A program made the translations under genes and the position numbers. A stretch of DNA of 55,899 nt from Halopseudomonas aestusnigri (GTDB lineage: Bacteria; Pseudomonadota; Gammaproteobacteria; Pseudomonadales; Pseudomonadaceae), in NCBI RefSeq assembly GCF_002197985.1, contig NZ_NBYK01000013.1:41178-97076 (forward strand), read 5' to 3'. The notes under the pieces were generated by a model. It had not been told where the DNA came from, searched no databases, and worked only from the letters and a program-made list of their open reading frames with translations. The stretch's first letter is position 1. Every line of letters begins with the position of its first letter. Of the stretch, positions 11,529 to 21,252 are shown piece by piece.

Positions 11529-13229
11529 ATGCACGAGCAGGACTATCTCGATACCCTCAAGGCGATTCAGGCCAAGGTCTGGCCGGCAGGCAAACCGACC
11601 ACCCCCGTCTACCCTCAGGGTGAACGACCGCTGACCGAATACCTCGCCCACTGGGCCAGAACCACGCCGGACCGCGTTGCCGTGCATTTTTATGGCCATC
11701 AACTGACCTACGCCGAGCTGGATGACCTGAGCAATCGCTGCGCCGCCCTGCTGCAGGCCCAAGGCATCAAGCCGGGTGACCGGGTTGCGGTGTTCATGCC
11801 CAACTGCCCGCAGCTGCATATCGCTTTCTACGGCATCCTCAAGATGGGCGCGATCCACGCCCCGGTCAGCCCGATGGCCAAGGGCATGGAACTGAGCTAC
11901 CAGCTCGACGATTGTGGCGCCCGCGCCATCATCTGCTTCGACCAGTTGCTGCCGGTGGTACGCGAGATTCGCGAGCAGACCGCGCTGGAGCAGGTGTTCT
12001 CCACCAGCCTGTCCGAACTCTGCCCGGCCCAGCCGCCGATTCCGGTACCGGATCTGCTGCAGGCACCCAAACTGCCCGTCACTGACAGCATCGACCTGAT
12101 GTCCGCACTGGCTACCACGGCCCCCGCGCCGCAGAACCTGCCCAGGCTGAACCTGGACGACACCGCCGCGCTCAACTACACCGGCGGCACCACCGGTCTG
12201 CCGAAGGGTTGCATTCATACCCACGGAGACATGCTTTACACCTGCGCCAGCTTTGTCCCGGTCGCCATGGGCTTTGACGAGGAGCGCATCGGCCTGAACT
12301 TCATGCCGGAATTCTGGATCGCCGGCGAGAACTCCGGCCTGCTGTTCCCCGTTTTCGCCGGCACCACGCTGGTCTTGCTGGCCCGCTGGGATGCGCTGAC
12401 CTTTATGAGTGCGATCCAGCACTACCGCGTTAGCCAAACCGGCCTGCTGGTCGACAGCGCCTCCGAGGTGCTCGATCACCCGCAGGTCAGCGAGTTCGAC
12501 TTCAGCTCGCTCGAAACCACCAGCTGCGTCTCCTTTATCAAGAAGCTGACCCCGGAATACCGCCGCCGCTGGCGCGAGCTGACCGGCTGCACCCTGTTCG
12601 AAACCAGCTTCGGCATGACCGAAACCCACACCTGCGACACCTTTACCGCCGGCCTGCAGGATGACGACTTCGATCTGAAATCCGAGCCCACCTTCGTCGG
12701 CCTGCCGGTGCCCGGTACCGAGTTCAAGGTCTGCGACTTCGACACCGGCGCGCTGCTGCCACTGGGCAGCGAAGGCGAGCTGTGCCTGCGCAGTCCGTCG
12801 CTGCTCAAGGGCTACTGGAACAAACCCGACGCCAGCGCCGAGGCGCTGCGTGACGGCGGCTGGCTGCATACCGGCGACAGCGGCGTAATCACCGAGCAGG
12901 GCTTTATCCGCTACCTCGGCCGGCGCAAGGAAATGCTCAAGGTCAACGGCATGAGTGTGTTTCCCAGCGAGCTGGAAGCCATGCTCGGCCAGCACCCGGA
13001 TATTCTGGCCTCAGCGGTCATCGGCAAGCCCGACCCGCAGCGCGGCCAGACGCCCCTTGCCTTCATCATCACCAAGCCCGGCAGCCAGGCCAGCGCCGAG
13101 TCGTTGCGCGACTGGTGCAAACAGGCGATGGCGATCTACAAGGTGCCGGAGATTCGGCTGGTCGATACACTGCCGATGACCGCGACCGGCAAGGTCAAGA
13201 AACAGGAACTACAGGACTGGATCAACTAA
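11529..13229 (+). CDS. AMP-binding acyl-CoA synthetase (ligase)
   Basis: Activates a carboxylic acid to its CoA thioester through an acyl-adenylate. The 566-residue protein has the adenylation P-loop YTGGTTGLPKG near residues 215-225, the adenine-binding FGMTETHT near residue 360, the hinge RRKEMLKVNGMSVFPSELE near residue 465 and the catalytic lysine in TATGKVKKQEL near the C-terminus. A GAGG ribosome site precedes the ATG. Only three bases separate its stop from the carboxylase gene, so the acyl-CoA made here is probably carboxylated next. The chain specificity cannot be read from sequence. Confidence 0.92.
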   Translation: MHEQDYLDTLKAIQAKVWPAGKPTTPVYPQGERPLTEYLAHWARTTPDRVAVHFYGHQLTYAELDDLSNRCAALLQAQGIKPGDRVAVFMPNCPQLHIAFYGILKMGAIHAPVSPMAKGMELSYQLDDCGARAIICFDQLLPVVREIREQTALEQVFSTSLSELCPAQPPIPVPDLLQAPKLPVTDSIDLMSALATTAPAPQNLPRLNLDDTAALNYTGGTTGLPKGCIHTHGDMLYTCASFVPVAMGFDEERIGLNFMPEFWIAGENSGLLFPVFAGTTLVLLARWDALTFMSAIQHYRVSQTGLLVDSASEVLDHPQVSEFDFSSLETTSCVSFIKKLTPEYRRRWRELTGCTLFETSFGMTETHTCDTFTAGLQDDDFDLKSEPTFVGLPVPGTEFKVCDFDTGALLPLGSEGELCLRSPSLLKGYWNKPDASAEALRDGGWLHTGDSGVITEQGFIRYLGRRKEMLKVNGMSVFPSELEAMLGQHPDILASAVIGKPDPQRGQTPLAFIITKPGSQASAESLRDWCKQAMAIYKVPEIRLVDTLPMTATGKVKKQELQDWIN

Positions 13230-13232
13230 CCC

Positions 13233-16200
13233 ATGGCATTCAACCGCATTCTTATCGCCAACCGTGGCGAAATCGCCATTCGTCTGGCCCGCGCCATCGC
13301 CGACTGCGACGCCACCAGCGTTGCCGTCTACGCCGAAGATGACGCCCAGGCGCTGCACGTACGCAGCGCCGATCAGGCCATCGCGTTGCAGAGCCAGGGT
13401 GTTGCCGCCTATCTGGACGCAGCACAGCTGATTCGCATCGCCAAGGAACAAAATTGCGATGCCATCCACCCCGGTTACGGTTTTCTCAGCGAAAACGCCG
13501 ACTTCGCCCGCGCCTGCCAGCAGGCCGGCATCACCTTTATCGGCCCGACCCCGGACGTGCTCGACACCTTCGGCGACAAGGCCAGTGCGCGCCGACTGGC
13601 GAAGCAGCAGGGTGTACCCCTGACCCAGGGCACCAACGAGCCGACCACGCTGGAGCAGGCACGCGACTTTATGCAGTCGCTCGGCGACGGTGCAGCGGTG
13701 ATGCTCAAGGCACTGGCTGGCGGCGGCGGGCGCGGCATGCGCGCGGTTCATGACCTTACCGAGCTGGACGACGCCTTCGCCCGCTGCAGTTCGGAGGCCA
13801 CCGCCGCCTTTGGCCGTGGCGATCTGTATGTCGAACGGCTGATTCACCGCGCCCGTCATATCGAGGTGCAAATCATTGGCGACGGCACTGAGGTTGCCCA
13901 CGTCTGGGAGCGCGACTGCACCCTGCAACGCCGTAACCAGAAGCTGCTGGAAGTTGCCCCGGCGCCGAGTCTTGATCCGGCTGTGCGCGAGCAACTGCAC
14001 GCCGCCGCCTGCACCCTGACCCGCGCGGTTGGCTACCGCGGCCTGTGTACCGTCGAGTTTCTGCTCGACGAGGAGCGTGGCGACTTCGTGTTTATGGAAG
14101 CCAACCCGCGCATTCAGGTCGAACACACGGTAACCGAAGCGGTGACCGGTCTGGATCTGGCGGTGACTCAGATCCAGCTCGCCGCTGGCAAGACGCTGGC
14201 CGAGCTGGGACTGACCCAGGCCAACATCCCCGCCGCCCGCGGCTTTGCCGTGCAGCTGCGCATCAATCTGGAAAGCATGGCCGCCGACGGCAGCACCCGC
14301 CCGGCTGGCGGCACGCTCAGCGCCTATCAGCCGCCCAGTGGCCCGGGCATCCGCGTCGATGGCTACGGCTACGCCGGTTACACCACCAGCCCGCGCTACG
14401 ACTCGCTGCTGGCCAAGCTGATCGTGCACGCAAACGGTGACTATCCGAACACTCTGCGCCGCGCCTACCGCGCGCTGTGCGAGTTCCGTCTGGAAGGCGC
14501 CGCCAGCAACCTGCACCTGCTGCAGAACCTGCTGCAGCATCCCCGGGTACAGAGCAACGACGTATCCACCGCCTTTATCGAAGCCGAAGCTGGCAGCCTG
14601 ACTGCCGCCCACGCCAGCGCCCATCCGCACCGGTTCTTCCAGGGCAGCGCCAGCGCCGCCACCGCAAGCAATGCGCAAACCGACGCCCCCGCCGGTACCG
14701 AGCCGCTGAATGCGCCGGTACAGGGCGTGCTGGTCAGCCTGGATGTGCAAATTGGCGACAGCGTCGCCGTCGGCCAGCAGGTCGCGATCATGGAAGCCAT
14801 GAAGATGGAGTTTGTGGTCAAGGCAACCCAGAGCGGCATCGTCCGCGCACTGGCAGCCAATCCCGGCGACAGCCTGTTCGAGGGGAGCGCCCTGCTCTAT
14901 CTGGAGCCCGCCGAAGTCGCAGGCAATGCCCAGCAGGATGAAGAGACCGTCGCCATCGACCATATCCGCGCCGACCTGCAGGAAGTGCTGGAGCGCCGCG
15001 CCGAACTGACCGACGAGCGCCGCCCGGAGGCCGTCGCCAAGCGCCGCAAGACCGGCCAGCGTACCGCCCGCGAGAACCTCGCCGACCTGCTCGACGAGGG
15101 CAGTTTTATCGAATACGGCGGCTTTGCCCTCGCCGCCCAACGTACCCGCCGCACTCACGAAGAGCTGCTAAAAATGAGCCCGGCGGACGGCCTGATCAAC
15201 GGCATAGGCACCATCAATGCCGACAAATTCGGCGAACACGCCGCCCGCTGCATGGCGCTGTCCTACGACTATACGGTGTTCGCCGGCACCCAGGGCGTCA
15301 CCAACCACAAGAAGACCGACCGCATGCTCGAGCTGGCCGAGCAGTGGAAACTGCCGCTGGTGTTCTTCACCGAGGGCGGTGGCGGACGCCCCGGCGATAT
15401 CGACAAGGTCGGCGTGGCCGGACTGGACTGCACCACCTTCATGCGCATGGCGCGGCTATCCGGCATGGTGCCCACCGTCGGTATCGTCTCCGGTCGCTGC
15501 TTCGCCGGTAACGCAGCGCTGCTGGGCTGTTGCGACGTAATCATCGCCACCGAGAACGCCACCATCGGCATGGCCGGGCCGGCGATGATCGAAGGCGGCG
15601 GCCTCGGCCGCTTTACCCCGGAGCAGGTTGGCCCGACCAGCATGCAGAGTCCGAACGGGGTAATCGACGTGCGGGTGCGCGATGAGGCTGAAGCCACCGC
15701 AGTGGCCAAGCAGTACCTGTCCTACTTCCAGGGTGATCTGACGGACTGGGAAGCGGCGGACCAGCGCGAGCTGCGCCACCTGATTCCGGAAAACCGCCTG
15801 CGCGTGTATGACATCCGCAAGGTGATCGAAACCCTGGCCGACCGCGATTCGGTGCTGGAGCTGCGCCGCGAGTTTGCGCCGGGGCTGATCACCGCGCTGA
15901 TTCGCATCGAGGGCCGCGCCTTCGGCCTGATCGCCAATAACCCGATGCATCTCGGTGGCGCCATTGATGCCGTCTCCGGTGACAAGGCGGCGCGCTTCAT
16001 GCAGCTGTGTCAGGCCCACGGTCTGCCGATGGTTTCGCTGTGCGACACCCCCGGCTTTATGGTCGGCCCGGATGCCGAGCAGCAGGGCACCGTGCGCCAT
16101 GTCTCGCGCATGTTTGTCACCGCCGCCAGCCTGAGCATCCCGTTCTTCACCGTGGTGCTGCGCAAGGGCTACGGCCTGGGCGCGCAGGCAATGGCAGCGG

Positions 16201-16517
16201 GCAGCTTCCACGCACCGATGTTCACTATCGGCTGGCCAAGCAGCGAGTTCGGTGCGATGGGGCTGGAAGGTGCGGTGCGTCTGGGCTACTCGAAAGAGCT
16301 GGCGGCGATTGAGGACGAGGGCGAGCGTCAGGCGACCTTCGAGAAACTGGTCGCCGAGCTGTACCAGCGCGGCAAGGGCATCAGCATGGCCAGCTTCCTC
16401 GAGATCGACGCGGTGATCGACCCGCTGGAAACCCGCGACTGGCTGATGCGTGGCCTGCACTCGGCGCCGGACGAGGCGCTGAAGAAGGGCACACGCCCGT
16501 TCGTCGACACCTGGTAA
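13233..16517 (+). CDS. Single-chain acyl-CoA carboxylase (biotin carboxylase, BCCP and carboxyltransferase fused)
   Basis: 1094 residues holding all three parts of a biotin-dependent acyl-CoA carboxylase. Biotin carboxylase occupies about 1-450, with the glycine-rich ATP-grasp loop KALAGGGGRGMR near residue 158 and EANPRIQVEHTVTE near residue 288. The biotin carrier (about 485-560) has biotinyl Lys524 in EAMKMEF. The carboxyltransferase occupies about 575-1094 (MAGPAMIEGGG; GYGLGAQAMAAGSF). This resembles the single-chain long-chain acyl-CoA carboxylases (LCC) rather than the split Acc, Pcc, Mcc or Gcc enzymes. It probably forms an operon with the preceding ligase. Substrate unknown; the product would be a 2-carboxyacyl-CoA. 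Confidence 0.9.
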   Translation: MAFNRILIANRGEIAIRLARAIADCDATSVAVYAEDDAQALHVRSADQAIALQSQGVAAYLDAAQLIRIAKEQNCDAIHPGYGFLSENADFARACQQAGITFIGPTPDVLDTFGDKASARRLAKQQGVPLTQGTNEPTTLEQARDFMQSLGDGAAVMLKALAGGGGRGMRAVHDLTELDDAFARCSSEATAAFGRGDLYVERLIHRARHIEVQIIGDGTEVAHVWERDCTLQRRNQKLLEVAPAPSLDPAVREQLHAAACTLTRAVGYRGLCTVEFLLDEERGDFVFMEANPRIQVEHTVTEAVTGLDLAVTQIQLAAGKTLAELGLTQANIPAARGFAVQLRINLESMAADGSTRPAGGTLSAYQPPSGPGIRVDGYGYAGYTTSPRYDSLLAKLIVHANGDYPNTLRRAYRALCEFRLEGAASNLHLLQNLLQHPRVQSNDVSTAFIEAEAGSLTAAHASAHPHRFFQGSASAATASNAQTDAPAGTEPLNAPVQGVLVSLDVQIGDSVAVGQQVAIMEAMKMEFVVKATQSGIVRALAANPGDSLFEGSALLYLEPAEVAGNAQQDEETVAIDHIRADLQEVLERRAELTDERRPEAVAKRRKTGQRTARENLADLLDEGSFIEYGGFALAAQRTRRTHEELLKMSPADGLINGIGTINADKFGEHAARCMALSYDYTVFAGTQGVTNHKKTDRMLELAEQWKLPLVFFTEGGGGRPGDIDKVGVAGLDCTTFMRMARLSGMVPTVGIVSGRCFAGNAALLGCCDVIIATENATIGMAGPAMIEGGGLGRFTPEQVGPTSMQSPNGVIDVRVRDEAEATAVAKQYLSYFQGDLTDWEAADQRELRHLIPENRLRVYDIRKVIETLADRDSVLELRREFAPGLITALIRIEGRAFGLIANNPMHLGGAIDAVSGDKAARFMQLCQAHGLPMVSLCDTPGFMVGPDAEQQGTVRHVSRMFVTAASLSIPFFTVVLRKGYGLGAQAMAAGSFHAPMFTIGWPSSEFGAMGLEGAVRLGYSKELAAIEDEGERQATFEKLVAELYQRGKGISMASFLEIDAVIDPLETRDWLMRGLHSAPDEALKKGTRPFVDTW

Positions 16518-16560
16518 CCCGAGACTGTTGCTGTTTAGTTCACCCGCCTGCCTGCCGGAG

Positions 16561-16647
16561 GCTAGTTTTCGGCCAGGCAAGGCGGAGGGAGTGCAGTGTG
16601 GTCATCCCACATAAGCGACCGACAACGCAGCATGGCCGGAAAATAGC
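16561..16647. repeat. Structured intergenic repeat element, copy A
   Basis: The 87-bp element has outer arms GCTAGTTTTCGGCCA and TGGCCGGAAAATAGC. An inner hairpin TGTGG-tcatc-CCACA spans 16597-16611. The internal layout (CAAGGC, then GCAGT, the 5-bp hairpin, AT, AGC, CGAC, AACGC and TGGCC) recurs in copy B at 34714-34856 with base-pair-preserving changes. It fills the convergent gap between the carboxylase and cydC and may also end transcription. Confidence 0.55.
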
Positions 16648-16655
16648 CCCGGCCC

Positions 16656-18290
16656 TTAGCCAATACGCAGGTGGCGAGCCTCCGGAACCGCCACCTGCTG
16701 ATGGCTGACAATAACGATAATGCCCTGCTCGCGCCGACGCAGCAGGGACGCCAGCACCCGCTCGCGGGTATCAAAATCCAGCCCGGCAAAGGGCTCATCC
16801 AGCAGCAGCAGGGGGCGCCTGGTCAGCAGCAGACGGGCCAGGGCAATACGCCGCGCCTGTCCACCGGAGACCTTGGCGCCAAACTCGCCCAGCGTGGTGT
16901 TCAGGCCATGCTTGCGCCCGCGGACCCAGTCCGCCAACGCGACATCGTCCAACACCTGCCAAAGCGCCTCGTCGGTAGCTTCGGGGTCTGCCAATCGCAG
17001 GTTCTGCGCCAGCGTCATATCGAAGATATCCAACTGCTGTGGCAGATAGCCTATCAGCTCACGCAAATCCCAATGCTCAAAGCCCTGACCGTTGATCAGC
17101 CGCTCCCCGCTGAACGCCAGCGGCTCGCCCGCCAGCACCTGCAGCAGGGTGCTCTTGCCGCCGCCGGACGGCCCTTCGATCAGCAGCACGTCGCCCTGTT
17201 GCAGGGCGATGGACACATTTTCCGGGCCGTTCAGCGCGCCGGGCATTCTGGCGCTAAGGCCAGACAGCACCAGGCTAAGTGACTGCTCAGGCAGCGCGGT
17301 TGCGGTGCCGGCAAGGTCGGTCTCGGCGGCGGTCAGCTGATTCAACCGATCCCGCGCCGCCTGGCTGAAGCCCAGCGAAATAAAGCTCGCTGCCAGCGGC
17401 AGCAGGGCTTCGGCCAGCCCCATTACCGACAGCAAGGCGGCCAGCAGCCAGGGCACCGACAACGCCCCCTGCTGCAACAGCGCATGCCCATGCCAGAGCA
17501 CCGCAAGCAACGCCAGCGCCAGGCCCAGTTGCTGCCCCAGCGCCGTCAAACTCACCAGTTTCTGCTGTCGCAGGCGCTGCTGCAGCCAGGCATCATCCTG
17601 CTGCAGAAACGCAGCCTGCTGATCGTCCCAGCGCTGCCACAGCAGCAGGGAGGTCAGCAGCTGCAGACGGTCGAGCAGAAACTCGCGGCGCTGTTCGGCC
17701 AGTTCGGCATCACGACGGGCCAGGCGGGCAGCCAGCCGTCCACCGAGCATCGGTACCACCAGCCAGGCCAGCAGCAACCCCGGCAGCGCGGCAAGCGCCA
17801 GCGAGGTGTCGAGCAGCGCCAACCAGCCGAGCACCAGCAGCGTCAGTACCGATGCCCAGAACCAGGGCGCGACAAAGCGCAGCGGGAAAAAGTCGAGCAG
17901 ATCGATATCGGCTACCAGCCGGTGCATGGCAATCGCCGAGCGCGCCGCCGGAATGAGCCGGCGCTGCCCTGCAACGCGGGCAAACAGGCGCGTACGCAGA
18001 TCCTTGAGCAGGGCCAGTGCGGCGTTGTGCGAAGCCAGCCGTTCGGCGTAGCGGCCGGCAGTACGGACGATGGCGAAGAAGCGAATGATCGCCGCCGGAC
18101 GAAAGTAGTCGAAACCGTAGGCCGCGACCGTCGCCAGCCCGGCCAGCGCCGCCGCGCTGATAAACCAGCCGGAGGTGGCCAGCAGGCCGATTGCCGACAA
18201 CAGCGTCACCGCGCCGAGAAACAGCGCCAGACTCCACTGCCCGAGGCGACTGCGCAGCAGGGTCCGCAGACGAATGGGTTGCTCAGACAT
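16656..18290 (-). CDS. cydC: Thiol reductant ABC exporter subunit CydC
   Basis: Half of the CydDC heterodimeric ABC exporter linked to thiol (cysteine/glutathione) export and haem handling needed for cytochrome bd assembly. The 544-residue protein has an N-terminal six-helix membrane domain (about 20-310) and a C-terminal ATPase with Walker A GPSGGGKST near residue 375, signature VSGGQARR and Walker B LLLLDEPFAGLD. ATGTCTGA overlaps the cydD stop by eight bases, so they are translationally coupled. Last gene of cydABXDC. Confidence 0.94.
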   Translation of the reverse strand: MSEQPIRLRTLLRSRLGQWSLALFLGAVTLLSAIGLLATSGWFISAAALAGLATVAAYGFDYFRPAAIIRFFAIVRTAGRYAERLASHNAALALLKDLRTRLFARVAGQRRLIPAARSAIAMHRLVADIDLLDFFPLRFVAPWFWASVLTLLVLGWLALLDTSLALAALPGLLLAWLVVPMLGGRLAARLARRDAELAEQRREFLLDRLQLLTSLLLWQRWDDQQAAFLQQDDAWLQQRLRQQKLVSLTALGQQLGLALALLAVLWHGHALLQQGALSVPWLLAALLSVMGLAEALLPLAASFISLGFSQAARDRLNQLTAAETDLAGTATALPEQSLSLVLSGLSARMPGALNGPENVSIALQQGDVLLIEGPSGGGKSTLLQVLAGEPLAFSGERLINGQGFEHWDLRELIGYLPQQLDIFDMTLAQNLRLADPEATDEALWQVLDDVALADWVRGRKHGLNTTLGEFGAKVSGGQARRIALARLLLTRRPLLLLDEPFAGLDFDTRERVLASLLRRREQGIIVIVSHQQVAVPEARHLRIG

Positions 18291-20013
18291 CGGCAGCCTC
18301 CAGGCGTTGCTCAGACTGGCCGAGCGTCACCACCCGGTCAGCCCAGTCCAGTCCCTGCAGATCGTGGCTGACCAGCAGCAGTGTGCGCCCCTGGCTCAGG
18401 CGCTCCAGCAGCGCATGGATCAACTCGGCGGTGTCCGCATCCAGGTGGGCCGTCGGCTCATCCAGCAGCCAGACCGGGGTATCGCGCAGCAGCAGCCGCG
18501 CCAGCGCCAGCCGGCTCAGCTGCCCGCCCGACAGCCCAAGCCCGCGCTCGCCCAGCTCGGTCTCCAGACCCTTGGGCAGTTGGCGAATCAGCGGCCAGAG
18601 CGCGACCTGCTCCAGCACCGCGATCAGCTCGGCGTCAGTGGCCGTGGGCGCGGCAAGGCGCAGATTATCGGCGATGCTGCCGTGCAGGATCGGTACCTGC
18701 TGGGCCAGATAACCAACGTGCCGCAGCCAGTCGGGTCGCGACAGGTCCAGCAGCGAGCGACCATTGATCAGCAGCTCACCCTGCCAGGGCACAAAGCCCA
18801 GCAGCGCTTCGAGCAGGCTGGACTTGCCGCTGCCGCTGGCGCCCTGCAGCACCACCCGCTCGGCCGGCTGCACACGCAGATCGAGCGGCGCCAGGCGACC
18901 CTCAATTGCCAGTTGATGACAGTCGATGCGCGGCGCGGCGCTGAGCCTCACCGGCTCACGCCCCGGGTGCGCCCACACCTGTTGATTGAGCAGCGGCAGC
19001 AACTCGGTCATCGCCCCTTCGGCTTCCGCCTTGGCGTGGTAATCCGCGCCGAGCTGACGCAACGGCGCATAGAACTCCGGCGCCAGCAGCAGAATGAACA
19101 ACGCGCCCAGATAGGGAACCGGAATCTCACCCTTGGCCCAGGGTAAAATGCCAAGCAGGCCAAGCCCCAGGTAGAGCGCCACCAGCGCGATCGCCAATGA
19201 GGCAAACAACTCGAGCACCGCACCGGAGAGAAAGGCCATACGCAGCACCCGCATGGTACCGGCGCGGTAGTGTTCGGCGGCGGTTTCAACCCCAGCTTCG
19301 GCGGCGGGCAACGCGCCCAGATGGCGCAGCGTCCAGCTGCCGCGCAGCAGGTCACTGAAGCGCCCGCTCATCCGCGCCAGCGCAACGAACTGGCGCTGGC
19401 TGGCGGAGGCCGCGGCCTTGCCCAGCAAAATCATGAACACCGGAACCAGCGGTGCCGTCAGCAGCAACAGCACCGCCGCCAACGGGCTGAAAAGAGCGGT
19501 ACAAACCACCAGCAGCAGCGGCACCAGCAACACCAGCTGACGCTGCACCCGGTAGCGGCTGATATAGCCGTCCAGCGCCTCGACCTGCTCCAGCAAACGG
19601 CTGCCGAGTTCCGCGTCGGCGCCCAGTTGCGCCCGCGCAGGCCCCAGCGCCGCCAGACGCTGCAACAAGGTGCGGCGCAGCTCGCCACGGGCGCGCAGGC
19701 TGGCCAATTGGCTGGCCTGCTCGCGGCCGTACTGCAGCAACGGCCGCAGGATCAGACAGAGCGCCAGCCAGGGCAACAGACTGCCCAGCAGCTGCGCCTG
19801 CGCCTCGCCCAGCCCGCCCTGCTGCCAGGCCACCAGCCAGCCGGAAAACAGCTGCGCCAGCAGCCAGCACTGCCAGACAAAAAGCCCCGCCGCCGCCAAC
19901 GCGAACAGCAGGGCCAGATTGAGCAGGGAAGCCTGCGGTGCCAGCAGCCGGGTCAACCAGCCGCTGGCGGTACGCGAATCAATCTCAGTCGACTTGATCT
20001 TCTTCACCGACAT
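18283..20013 (-). CDS. cydD: Thiol reductant ABC exporter subunit CydD
   Basis: Partner of CydC. About 576 residues with a membrane domain (about 30-320) and a C-terminal ATPase with Walker A GASGSGKSS, signature LSGGQLSRLALAR and Walker B VWLLDEPTAHLD. The frame is open to an ATG at 20058, but that start would lie deep inside cydX. I prefer ATG 20013 (MSVKKIKS) or 20019 (MAMSVKK); the exact start is unsure because no strong ribosome site is seen. The 5' end overlaps the cydX 3' end in another frame. Confidence 0.92.
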   Translation of the reverse strand: MSVKKIKSTEIDSRTASGWLTRLLAPQASLLNLALLFALAAAGLFVWQCWLLAQLFSGWLVAWQQGGLGEAQAQLLGSLLPWLALCLILRPLLQYGREQASQLASLRARGELRRTLLQRLAALGPARAQLGADAELGSRLLEQVEALDGYISRYRVQRQLVLLVPLLLVVCTALFSPLAAVLLLLTAPLVPVFMILLGKAAASASQRQFVALARMSGRFSDLLRGSWTLRHLGALPAAEAGVETAAEHYRAGTMRVLRMAFLSGAVLELFASLAIALVALYLGLGLLGILPWAKGEIPVPYLGALFILLLAPEFYAPLRQLGADYHAKAEAEGAMTELLPLLNQQVWAHPGREPVRLSAAPRIDCHQLAIEGRLAPLDLRVQPAERVVLQGASGSGKSSLLEALLGFVPWQGELLINGRSLLDLSRPDWLRHVGYLAQQVPILHGSIADNLRLAAPTATDAELIAVLEQVALWPLIRQLPKGLETELGERGLGLSGGQLSRLALARLLLRDTPVWLLDEPTAHLDADTAELIHALLERLSQGRTLLLVSHDLQGLDWADRVVTLGQSEQRLEAADV

Positions 20014-20098
20014 AGCCATTGAGTTCCAACCACATGGCATTGACGATGCCGAAAGCACAGGCCAGCAGTACGCCGAGAATCCAGGTGAAATACCACAT
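19985..20098 (-). CDS. cydX: Cytochrome bd-I small subunit CydX
   Basis: A 37-residue gene that sits between cydB and cydD. It begins MWYFTWILGVLLACAFGIVN and continues AMWLELNGYVGEEDQVD, close to E. coli CydX (MWYFAWILG...). It is a single-helix subunit that stabilises the bd-I haems and oxidase activity. A GGAGAAG ribosome site precedes the ATG, and the gene starts 15 bases after the cydB stop. Its 3' end overlaps the cydD start region. Confidence 0.93.
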   Translation of the reverse strand: MWYFTWILGVLLACAFGIVNAMWLELNGYVGEEDQVD

Positions 20099-20113
20099 AG
20101 TCTTCTCCTTCCG

Positions 20114-21250
20114 TTAATACATGCTGTGAGTGTTGTCGCGAATGTGCTGCTCGTTCAGACGGCCGCGCATCACGAAGTAGCCCCAGGCGGTGTAACCAAG
20201 AATCAGCGGGACAAACACACAGGCCACGCAGAACATGATGAACAGCGTGGTTTCACTGGCGGTGGCATCCCACATGGTCAGACTGTGGTTGGGCATGCTC
20301 GAGGACGGCATCACGAAGGGGAACATGCTGATGCCGGTGGTGATCAGCACCATCGCCATCGCCAGCCCGGAGCTGACAAACGCCATCGCATGCGCCCGCG
20401 CCTTGCTGAACAGTGCGCAGAGCACGAAGCAGATCACCCCGAGCGCCGGAACAGCCCACAGCAGCGGCGCCTTGCCGTAATTGATAAACCAGGCACCGGA
20501 CATGATCTCTACGGTCTTCTCGACGGTCCGGTTGCCACCGTTGGTGTCGATCACGCTGGTGACGATATAGCCATCAATGCCAACCCACAGCCAGACCCCG
20601 GCCATGACGAATACCACCGCACAGACCAGCGCCAGCAACGAGGAAATCGCCTCGGCACGAGCCTTGATCTGGCCTTCGGTCTTGAGCTGCAGATAGGTCG
20701 CACCGTGGTTGACGATCATCAGCAGACTCAGCACCCCGGCCAGCAGCGCAAAGGGGTTGAGCAGCGCCCAGAAGCTGCCGGTGTACTCCAGCCGCAGCAG
20801 GTCGTCGAAATGGAATGGCACGCCCTGCAGCAGGTTACCAAAGGCCACACCGAAGATCAGTGCAGGGATCGCCGAACCGGCGGTCAGCGCCCAGTCCCAA
20901 CGGCTGCGCCACAGCTCATTATCGATCTTCGAGCGGTATTCAAATGCCAGCGGGCGCAGGAACAACGCAAACAGGGTCAGCATCATGGCGATATAGAAGC
21001 CGCTGAAGGAGGCGGCATAGACCGTTGGCCAGGCCGCAAACAGCGCGCCACCAGCGGTCACCAGCCAGACCTGGTTGCCATCCCAGTGCGGCGCGATCGA
21101 GTTGATCATCACCCGGCGTTCATCGTTGCTCTTGCCAATGATCTTCAGCAGCGAGGCAACACCCATGTCAAACCCGTCGGTGACCACAAAGCCAATCAGC
21201 AGAACCCCGATCAGCACCCACCAGATAAACCGTAACGCTTCGTAATCCAT
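20114..21250 (-). CDS. cydB: Cytochrome bd ubiquinol oxidase subunit II CydB
   Basis: Membrane subunit of the bd-type terminal oxidase. 378 residues with about nine hydrophobic helices; the N-terminus MDYEALRFIWWVLIGVLLIG and the segments GFDMGVASL, PHWDGNQVWLVTAGG and LRPLAFEYRSK are typical of E. coli-type CydB. Two bases separate it from the cydA stop. CydX follows directly, supporting a true bd-I rather than the cyanide-insensitive CioAB common in Pseudomonas. Confidence 0.96.
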   Translation of the reverse strand: MDYEALRFIWWVLIGVLLIGFVVTDGFDMGVASLLKIIGKSNDERRVMINSIAPHWDGNQVWLVTAGGALFAAWPTVYAASFSGFYIAMMLTLFALFLRPLAFEYRSKIDNELWRSRWDWALTAGSAIPALIFGVAFGNLLQGVPFHFDDLLRLEYTGSFWALLNPFALLAGVLSLLMIVNHGATYLQLKTEGQIKARAEAISSLLALVCAVVFVMAGVWLWVGIDGYIVTSVIDTNGGNRTVEKTVEIMSGAWFINYGKAPLLWAVPALGVICFVLCALFSKARAHAMAFVSSGLAMAMVLITTGISMFPFVMPSSSMPNHSLTMWDATASETTLFIMFCVACVFVPLILGYTAWGYFVMRGRLNEQHIRDNTHSMY

Positions 21251-21252
21251 GA

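Noticed and set aside
11397..16580. Long open frames on the minus strand opposite the ligase and carboxylase (up to 649 codons)
   Set aside because: They are mirror frames of high-GC genes; the plus-strand products show complete ligase and carboxylase motifs.
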